A stretch of DNA of 7,431 bases from DASRTE01 sp035316885 (lineage in GTDB: Bacteria; Actinomycetota; Actinomycetes; Jiangellales; Jiangellaceae): contig DATHII010000380.1 of the NCBI GenBank assembly GCA_035316885.1, positions 1 through 7,431 on the forward strand, read 5' to 3'. The notes below the pieces were generated by a model, which worked only from the letters and a program-made list of their open reading frames with translations, was not told where the DNA came from and made no database searches. Both the position numbers and the translations under genes were made by a program. This document shows, piece by piece, positions 7,413-7,431 of the stretch. Each line of letters opens with the position of its first letter. The first letter of the stretch is position 1.

Positions 7413-7417
7413 CCTCC
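7413..7417 (-). promoter_or_regulatory. Ribosome binding site supporting the GTG 7401 start
   Basis: On the minus strand GGAGG reads at 7417-7413, with 11 bases before the GTG at 7401. The spacing is a little longer than ideal but usable. It is the only start-deciding evidence for the right-hand membrane protein, whose reading frame is otherwise open to the window edge. Confidence 0.4.
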
Positions 7418-7431
7418 GGCGGTGCCCCAAC

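Overview
The window comes from a high-GC bacterium, almost certainly an actinomycete (Actinomycetota). GlgE, TreS and the maltokinase all have the actinobacterial form. Third codon positions are strongly G/C, GTG starts are common, and genes overlap by four bases. Nothing in the sequence fixes the genus. The content is mostly recognisable core metabolism: the GlgE (maltosyl-phosphate) route of alpha-glucan synthesis plus a glucan phosphorylase.

Layout: (1) Positions 1-1470, minus strand: the N-terminal 490 codons of an alpha-glucan phosphorylase (glgP). The rest lies off the left edge. (2) Positions 1471-1579: a 109-base divergent intergenic region. It holds two candidate leaderless promoters facing outward, a 10-bp palindrome and a spaced 6-bp inverted repeat. 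(3) Positions 1580-6638, plus strand: a tightly packed operon glgE-treS-pep2. Both junctions are GTGA overlaps, where the start codon of one gene shares bases with the stop of the previous one. (4) Positions 6649-7401, minus strand: a gene convergent with pep2, only 10 bases from its stop. It encodes a single-pass membrane protein with a short cytoplasmic N-terminus and a long Pro/Ser/Thr-rich outer part. It resembles the membrane proteins often encoded beside ECF sigma factors, but its function is not established.

How the genes work together: TreS interconverts trehalose and maltose. Pep2 (maltokinase) phosphorylates maltose with ATP to alpha-maltose 1-phosphate. GlgE adds the maltosyl unit to the non-reducing end of an alpha-1,4-glucan. 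GlgP, transcribed the other way, takes glucose 1-phosphate back off the glucan. The synthetic and degradative arms therefore share one regulatory region. The branching enzyme gene glgB, which follows pep2 in Streptomyces-type clusters, is not at that position here.

No tRNA, rRNA, CRISPR array, insertion sequence or phage element was seen. I found no convincing evidence of an undescribed system. The items most worth checking are the shared glgP/glgE control region and the unassigned membrane protein at the right end.
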